Made by a program: the position numbers and the translations under genes
Part shown: positions 15,912 through 19,867 of the stretch, one piece after another
Layout: each line of letters opens with the position of its first letter
Numbering within the stretch: the first letter of the stretch is position 1
Source of the DNA: JANMDR01 sp031409495
Lineage (GTDB): Bacteria > Pseudomonadota > Gammaproteobacteria > Burkholderiales > Usitatibacteraceae
Length of the DNA: 19,867 nucleotides
Direction of reading: 5' to 3'
NCBI GenBank assembly: GCA_031409495.1
Contig: JANNXI010000132.1
Span: 1 to 19,867 of the forward strand
Notes under the pieces: generated by a model
Database searches by the model: none
What the model was told of the DNA's origin: nothing
Seen by the model: only the letters and a program-made list of their open reading frames with translations

Positions 15912-16269
15912 AGTTAAAGTCACGATGAACAACTCCTAAAACATAATATCTAAATTGCTGTGGGTGGAAAGCATAGATGACACGGTATTGAGCGACATTA
16001 CCACCGATATTTATGCGCTTAAGCCGCCATAGGTTACGTTTCTTTGACCTTTGAGAACTCCATACTTCAACCGAAAAACTTGGATCCTCTTGTTGAAAAT
16101 ACCTGTTCGAACTGAGACGGTCAAGCAAGCTTTGATTGCCACGTAATTCCTCAAGAAAAACGCCGACATCAGCCGCAACATCAGGTTTATCCCGCCAAAG
16201 TTGCTCTAAATCATTGGCCGCTTGTTCATGAACAACAAGTGAAAAACTGAATTTTTTATAGTTTACCAT
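15841..16269 (-). CDS. RelE/ParE-superfamily toxin-like protein
   Basis: This 142-residue, basic, cytosolic protein resembles the RelE/ParE toxin fold. The N-terminus has SFSLVVHEQAANDLEQLW (strand then helix). The C-terminal half has the strand series KKRNLWRLKRINI, AQYRVIYAF and FRYYVLGVVHRDFNYD, which is the usual place of catalytic or RNA-binding Arg/His residues. At 142 residues it is longer than most RelE proteins (about 90-110). RelE-type toxins cleave mRNA on the ribosome, and ParE-type poison gyrase; the sequence does not decide between them. It is the first gene of a three-gene cassette and overlaps the XRE gene. The ATG at 16269 has a weak GAGAG sequence upstream. Confidence 0.7.
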   Translation of the reverse strand: MVNYKKFSFSLVVHEQAANDLEQLWRDKPDVAADVGVFLEELRGNQSLLDRLSSNRYFQQEDPSFSVEVWSSQRSKKRNLWRLKRINIGGNVAQYRVIYAFHPQQFRYYVLGVVHRDFNYDQNHPISRRIIAAYDELDIPRY

Positions 16270-16326
16270 ATCGCTCTCGATATATTTTCAAAAATAACCA
16301 ACATTTATTGGGGCTCAAATAGCACC

Positions 16327-16348
16327 TACATCAACAGATACATCAACA
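16327..16348. repeat. Two 10-bp direct repeats upstream of the toxin gene
   Basis: TACATCAACA occurs twice exactly (16327-16336 and 16339-16348), separated by GA, giving a 12-nt period. It lies between the nrdB terminator and the toxin gene start, about 58 nt upstream of the toxin ATG, where an antitoxin operator is expected. A protein-binding role is inferred from position. Confidence 0.5.
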
Positions 16349-16349
16349 T

Positions 16350-16376
16350 AAAAAAAGGGAGCATGGGCTCCCTTTT
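16350..16376 (-). terminator. Intrinsic terminator of nrdB
   Basis: On the minus strand GGGAGC (16367-16372) pairs with GCTCCC (16357-16362) around a 4-nt loop. The stem is extended by four A-T pairs, and a run of seven Ts (16350-16356) follows. It separates nrdB from the toxin-antitoxin cassette transcribed in the same direction. Confidence 0.9.
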
Positions 16377-16434
16377 CTGTGCTGTCGCGTTCGCTAAATT
16401 TTTATTTTGAAAAAAATCAAAATCCGACTCACCA

Positions 16435-17646
16435 TCAATCCCAGCTCAGCGCCCCACCCGTCTGATATTCAATCACTCGGGTCTCAAAGAAGTTTTTCTC
16501 TTTCTTCAAGTCGATCAATTCACTCATCCATGGGAATGGGTTAGTGGCACCGGGATACAACACATCTAGGCCAATTTGCTGAGCGCGGCGGTTGGCTACG
16601 AAGCGTAGGTACTCTTTAAACATCGGCGCGTTTAAGCCCAACACGCCGCGCGGCATGGTGTCTTCGGCATACGCATATTCTAGCTCTACACCTTTGCGGA
16701 AAATGACTTCAATTTCTTTCTTAAATTCTGCTGTCCACAATTGCGGGTTTTCTAGTTTGATGGTGTTCACTAAATCAATACCAAAATTGCAGTGCATGGA
16801 TTCATCGCGCAAGATGTATTGGTATTGTTCTGCCGCACCGGTCATTTTGTTTTGACGGCCGAGCGCTAAAATTTGTACAAAGCCTACATAGAAGAACAAG
16901 CCTTCCATGATGCAGCTAAATACGATTAGGGACTTTAATAGCTTTTGGTCGTTTTCAAACGTGCCAGTTTGGAAATGCGGGTCGGCTAGGGTGTCGATAA
17001 ACGGGATTAGAAAACGATCTTTATCGCGAATGCACTTAACTTCGTTGTAGGCGTTAAAAATTTCGGCTTCATCCAGCCCTAAGCTTTCAGTGATGTACTG
17101 GTAGGCGTGCGTGTGGATAGCTTCTTCAAAGGCTTGGCGCAGCAAATATTGCCGGCATTCTGGGGCGGTGATGTGGCGATAGGTGCCCAAAATAATGTTG
17201 TTGGCGGCGAGTGAATCAGCGGTTACAAAAAAGCCTAGGTTGCGCTTTACGATTAAGCGCTCGTCGTCCGTTAGGCCGTTTGGATCTTTCCATGTGGCGA
17301 TGTCGCGCGTCATGTTTACTTCTTGGGGCATCCAGTGATTGGCGCAGCCGGATAGGTATTTGTCCCACGCCCATTTATATTTAAATGGCACCAGTTGGTT
17401 TACGTCTGATTTGCCATTGATGACGCGCTTTTCATCCGCACGCACGCGTTGAAAGCGCGCGTCCATTTCGGCTTCGGTAGCAGGCGCTTTGGGTGTGGCT
17501 TGAGCGGTTGCCGTGGGTGCTAGTTGACCGCCGCTGAAGGGTACTGTGGATGCCAATGGAGGGGCTTCACCGTGGACGGCGTTTGGAAAAATAGCTTCGG
17601 TGGCGAGTGGTGTTGCGACAATATCGTCGTCCCAAGATAGTGACAT
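16435..17646 (-). CDS. nrdB: Ribonucleoside-diphosphate reductase class Ia, beta subunit
   Basis: This 403-residue subunit (R2) holds the diiron-tyrosyl radical cofactor that starts reduction of ribonucleoside diphosphates to deoxyribonucleotides with NrdA. Iron ligands by family pattern are D144, E175 and H178, then the Glu in CIMEGLFF and the E-x-x-H in RDESMHCNFG. The radical tyrosine is Y182 (HTHAYQY). The C-terminal tail GGALSWD would bind NrdA. The protein is longer than the E. coli form because of an Ala/Pro/Thr-rich extension of about 60 residues, as in betaproteobacteria. That extension begins SLSWDDD, echoing the C-terminal LSWD. The ATG at 17646 has GGAG 9 nt upstream. It lies downstream of nrdA with two small genes between, and has its own strong terminator. 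Confidence 0.96.
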   Translation of the reverse strand: MSLSWDDDIVATPLATEAIFPNAVHGEAPPLASTVPFSGGQLAPTATAQATPKAPATEAEMDARFQRVRADEKRVINGKSDVNQLVPFKYKWAWDKYLSGCANHWMPQEVNMTRDIATWKDPNGLTDDERLIVKRNLGFFVTADSLAANNIILGTYRHITAPECRQYLLRQAFEEAIHTHAYQYITESLGLDEAEIFNAYNEVKCIRDKDRFLIPFIDTLADPHFQTGTFENDQKLLKSLIVFSCIMEGLFFYVGFVQILALGRQNKMTGAAEQYQYILRDESMHCNFGIDLVNTIKLENPQLWTAEFKKEIEVIFRKGVELEYAYAEDTMPRGVLGLNAPMFKEYLRFVANRRAQQIGLDVLYPGATNPFPWMSELIDLKKEKNFFETRVIEYQTGGALSWD

Positions 17647-17680
17647 GGTGAGGCTCCTACAGAGTTTTTATCTATTTAGA

Positions 17681-17725
17681 AAAAATTTCGCGCATCTTCT
17701 TATTTTAAAATTTAGAAGATGCGCG
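17681..17725 (-). terminator. Intrinsic terminator between the Kbp-like gene and nrdB
   Basis: A 12-bp perfect stem (arms 17689-17700 and 17714-17725, core GCGCATCTTCT/AGAAGATGCGC) with a 13-nt AT-rich loop is followed on the minus strand by AAA and then six Ts. It starts about 28 nt after the Kbp-like stop and ends about 34 nt before the nrdB start. The 3-nt A gap before the Ts may make it leaky. Confidence 0.7.
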
Positions 17726-17753
17726 GCTTGCAACTACAACATTGCGGTGCGGC

Positions 17754-18269
17754 TTATTCTAGCGGTGGAATGCGCAATACTTGGCCTGGATAAATCTTGT
17801 CTGGGTGGCTCAGCATTGGCTTATTAGCTTCAAAAATGGCTGGGTACTTCATCGCGTCGCCGTAATATTGCTTCGCGATTTTAGATAGGCTATCGCCGCT
17901 GACTACTTCATGATATTCAGATTCGTCGGCTGGTGTTTCTACTTCCATGCGGTCGTTTACATGACCAACACCTGTTACGTTACCGCAGCAGAGCAAGATC
18001 TTTTCTTTGGTTTGTTGATCCGCTGCCACACCGTAAACATTCACAGTGGCTGTGGCACCATCAAAGGCCACATCAAGCGCGTTGGCATCCAAGTTTTGCG
18101 CACGGATGTAATCAACAATGGCCGATGAGGCTGCGGCATTATTGGCAGCAGCTGCGGCTTGCAATTGCTCGTCGCTTGGTGCGGCGGCGGCCGCTACTGC
18201 GGCTTGTTCGGCTTCCTTATGACCAAATAACTTTTGGCCGGCGGTTTTCATAAAGCTAAGTAATCCCAT
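17754..18269 (-). CDS. Kbp/YgaU-like protein with BON and LysM domains
   Basis: This 171-residue protein resembles E. coli Kbp (YgaU), a cytoplasmic potassium-binding protein with a BON domain followed by a LysM domain. It shares the opening MGLLSFMKTAGQKLFG, a BON domain (about 48-112, ending in KEKILLCCGNVTGVGHVND) and a LysM domain (about 119-169) ending in ANKPMLSHPDKIYPGQVLRIP. It differs in an Ala-rich linker of about 30 residues (19-50) and a Cys pair at 94-95. No signal peptide is visible, which fits a cytoplasmic location. The ATG at 18269 has AAGGAG 6 nt upstream. It lies between nrdA and nrdB on the same strand; a link to nucleotide reduction is not established. Confidence 0.85.
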   Translation of the reverse strand: MGLLSFMKTAGQKLFGHKEAEQAAVAAAAAPSDEQLQAAAAANNAAASSAIVDYIRAQNLDANALDVAFDGATATVNVYGVAADQQTKEKILLCCGNVTGVGHVNDRMEVETPADESEYHEVVSGDSLSKIAKQYYGDAMKYPAIFEANKPMLSHPDKIYPGQVLRIPPLE

Positions 18270-18457
18270 GTCGTACTCCTTGAATTTTAAAAAACGATTT
18301 TAATTTTTTACCGCTTTGCTAGCGCAACCCCTAATGCTTTTTATATTGCCTACTTGCTACTTCTACCCCTCCGCCACACCCTGCTACAACTACCGCTTCA
18401 GCGTCTCAACACTTTTGCGATGATCGCCTGCCGTTAGACCTGAATTCTGGCGTAGCG

Positions 18458-18685
18458 CTAGTGCCTACGCATGAGACCCGGCATGGCCTGCATTTCCTCT
18501 TCCATTAAAGTGCTAGCGTGTTCCAGCACGACGGCGTGCTCGCAGCTTTGTACCTTGATTATCGCTTGCAGGCAATCCGATTTATCACGGTAGCTTTGGC
18601 TAGACTCGGCCAATTTACGGCCTTCTTCATCACTTAACTGCCATCGCCATTCGACCTGCAAATCTTGATAGATGTGAAACTGCAT
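18458..18685 (-). CDS. Small DUF1508-type (YegP-like) protein downstream of nrdA
   Basis: This 75-residue protein carries one copy of a DUF1508/YegP-like motif (about residues 10-46: VEWRWQLSDEEGRKLAESS, then YRDKSDCLQAIIKVQ). YegP proteins usually carry two copies. The C-terminal 30 residues are acidic and Met-rich. The ATG at 18685 is chosen because AAGGA lies 7 nt upstream and the family motif starts close behind; the longer frame upstream only overlaps the nrdA end. The gap to the nrdA stop codon is 28 nt, so the two are probably one transcript. Function is unknown. The following 188 nt to the Kbp-like gene show no clear terminator. Confidence 0.7.
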   Translation of the reverse strand: MQFHIYQDLQVEWRWQLSDEEGRKLAESSQSYRDKSDCLQAIIKVQSCEHAVVLEHASTLMEEEMQAMPGLMRRH

Positions 18686-18713
18686 AGCGCTTTCCTTTAA
18701 TAAGCTAACCGTG

Positions 18714-19867
18714 TTATTGACAGGCTTCGCACTCAGGATTATCGATGGAGCAAAATTGAGGGCTAGGTTCAGCAGCGGCAGAAACGCCGTTTGAAACCGC
18801 ATTTAATTCGCCACCACGGCCTGTTGATTTTTCTGCTGCTGTTGCCGCCAAGGTGCGCAAATAATAAGTCGTTTTTAAGCCACGCAACCATGCAAGCTTG
18901 TATGTTTCATCCAACTTTTTACCCGATGCACCAGCCATATAAACATTAAGTGACTGCGCTTGGTCAATCCACTTTTGGCGACGCGCTGCGGCTTCAATCA
19001 CCCAATTGGTATCCACTTCAAATGCGGTTGCATAAAGCTCGCGCAGCTCTTTAGGAATACGATCAATTTTGCCTAAGCTGCCGTCGTAATATTTAATATC
19101 CGACACCATGACTACGTCCCACATGTTTAGCTTCTTCAAGTCACGCACCAGGTAATCATTGACCACCGTAAATTCGCCCGATAGGTTCGACTTTACAAAT
19201 AAGTTTTGATACGTTGGTTCGATACAAGCAGACACGCCAATGATGTTTGAAATAGTGGCTGTAGGTGCGATGGCTACACAATTTGAATTGCGCATACCGT
19301 AAGTTTTAATACGGTTACGCAATGCGGACCAATCCATGCTTTCCGACATATCGGCTTCAAGATAACCACCGCGCTCGTCACGCAATAATTTTAGTGAGTC
19401 TTGCGGCAAAATTCCACGGTCCCACAACGAACCTTTGTAGGTGGGATACTGACCACGTTCGGCCGCTAATTCTGTAGACGCCCAATAGGCGTAATAGCAA
19501 ATAGCTTCCATTGATGTATCAGCAAATTCAACTGCCGCCTGCGATGCATAAGGCACGCGTAGCTCATGCAACGCGTCTTGAAACGCCATCATGCCCAAAC
19601 CCACTGGGCGATGCTTTAAATTGGAATTACGTGCCTTAGCGACAGCGTAATAATTGATGTCAATCACGTTATCCAACATGCGCATGGCGGTAGAAATGGT
19701 GCGCTTTAATTTGTCATGATCGAGCGCGCGGCCGCTTGGGGCGGACGGGTCATCTTTCATGTGGTTAATCAAATTAACCGAGCCCAAATTGCACACTGCA
19801 ATTTCTTCTTCATTGGTGTTGAGCGTAATTTCAGTGCATAAATTTGAGCTATGCACCACGCCAATAT
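18714..19867 (-). CDS. nrdA: Ribonucleoside-diphosphate reductase class Ia, alpha subunit, C-terminal part
   Basis: The open frame enters from beyond the right edge of the window, so the start codon is not visible; 384 residues, roughly the C-terminal 40-45%, are present. This is the catalytic R1 subunit. The finger-loop motif SNLCTEI holds the thiyl-radical cysteine with its Asn and Glu partners. The second redox cysteine is in AVCNLGSVNL, and the radical-transfer tyrosine pair is in KTTYYLRTLAA. The protein ends in DNPECEACQ, whose CxxC pair should pass electrons from thioredoxin or glutaredoxin. The tail matches betaproteobacterial NrdA. The stop is TAA at 18714-18716. A DUF1508-type gene follows after 28 nt. 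Confidence 0.95.
   Translation of the reverse strand, partial: IGVVHSSNLCTEITLNTNEEEIAVCNLGSVNLINHMKDDPSAPSGRALDHDKLKRTISTAMRMLDNVIDINYYAVAKARNSNLKHRPVGLGMMAFQDALHELRVPYASQAAVEFADTSMEAICYYAYWASTELAAERGQYPTYKGSLWDRGILPQDSLKLLRDERGGYLEADMSESMDWSALRNRIKTYGMRNSNCVAIAPTATISNIIGVSACIEPTYQNLFVKSNLSGEFTVVNDYLVRDLKKLNMWDVVMVSDIKYYDGSLGKIDRIPKELRELYATAFEVDTNWVIEAAARRQKWIDQAQSLNVYMAGASGKKLDETYKLAWLRGLKTTYYLRTLAATAAEKSTGRGGELNAVSNGVSAAAEPSPQFCSIDNPECEACQ

Noticed and set aside
18450..18470. GCGTAG/CTACGC inverted repeat at the end of the DUF1508-type gene
   Set aside because: It overlaps the stop codon and no T-run follows, so it is not supported as a terminator.
1..19867. CRISPR array, tRNA, rRNA, insertion sequence or attachment site
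   Set aside because: No regularly spaced repeats beyond the single pair at 16327-16348, no cloverleaf-type sequence and no transposase or integrase frame were seen.

Overview
The window looks like chromosomal DNA of a betaproteobacterium (inference). The best evidence is the class Ia ribonucleotide reductase at the right edge. NrdB carries the long Ala/Pro-rich N-terminal extension and the conserved block typical of betaproteobacterial R2 proteins, and NrdA ends in ...DNPECEACQ. A secreted serine hydrolase with C-terminal 'WW.G...NGWG' repeats and a ChrA-type chromate transporter fit this. Base composition is near 50% GC by eye. I saw no tRNA, rRNA, insertion sequence, prophage or CRISPR array.

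Layout from left to right. (1) Minus strand: a secreted beta-lactamase-fold serine hydrolase with two tandem C-terminal repeats, and an OPT-family oligopeptide transporter with a clear intrinsic terminator. (2) Plus strand, 4340-6950: a three-gene operon of DUF2157, DUF4401 and GDYXXLXY proteins, joined by two ATGA stop/start overlaps. (3) Minus strand, 7065-12400: a TonB-dependent receptor, a periplasmic YfiR-like protein and a CHASE8-HAMP-GGDEF-EAL membrane enzyme, joined by 4-nt and 1-nt overlaps, followed by a GNAT acetyltransferase. This reads as an outer-membrane-to-c-di-GMP signalling cassette. (4) Minus strand, 12529-14945: a rhodanese-ChrB fusion and ChrA, with a near-consensus promoter, a roughly 100-nt leader of consecutive inverted repeats, and an intrinsic terminator. 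(5) Minus strand, 14995-16269: a RelE/ParE-like toxin, an XRE-type antitoxin and a third DUF6941-like gene, with a 10-bp direct repeat upstream. (6) Minus strand, 16435-19867: nrdA (partial, start beyond the window), a small DUF1508-type gene, a Kbp/YgaU-like BON-LysM gene and nrdB. Strong hairpin terminators follow the Kbp-like gene and nrdB.

The most interesting parts are the structured chromate-operon leader, the receptor/YfiR/GGDEF-EAL operon and the three-gene toxin-antitoxin cassette. Domain names come from remembered family signatures and were not confirmed by any search.
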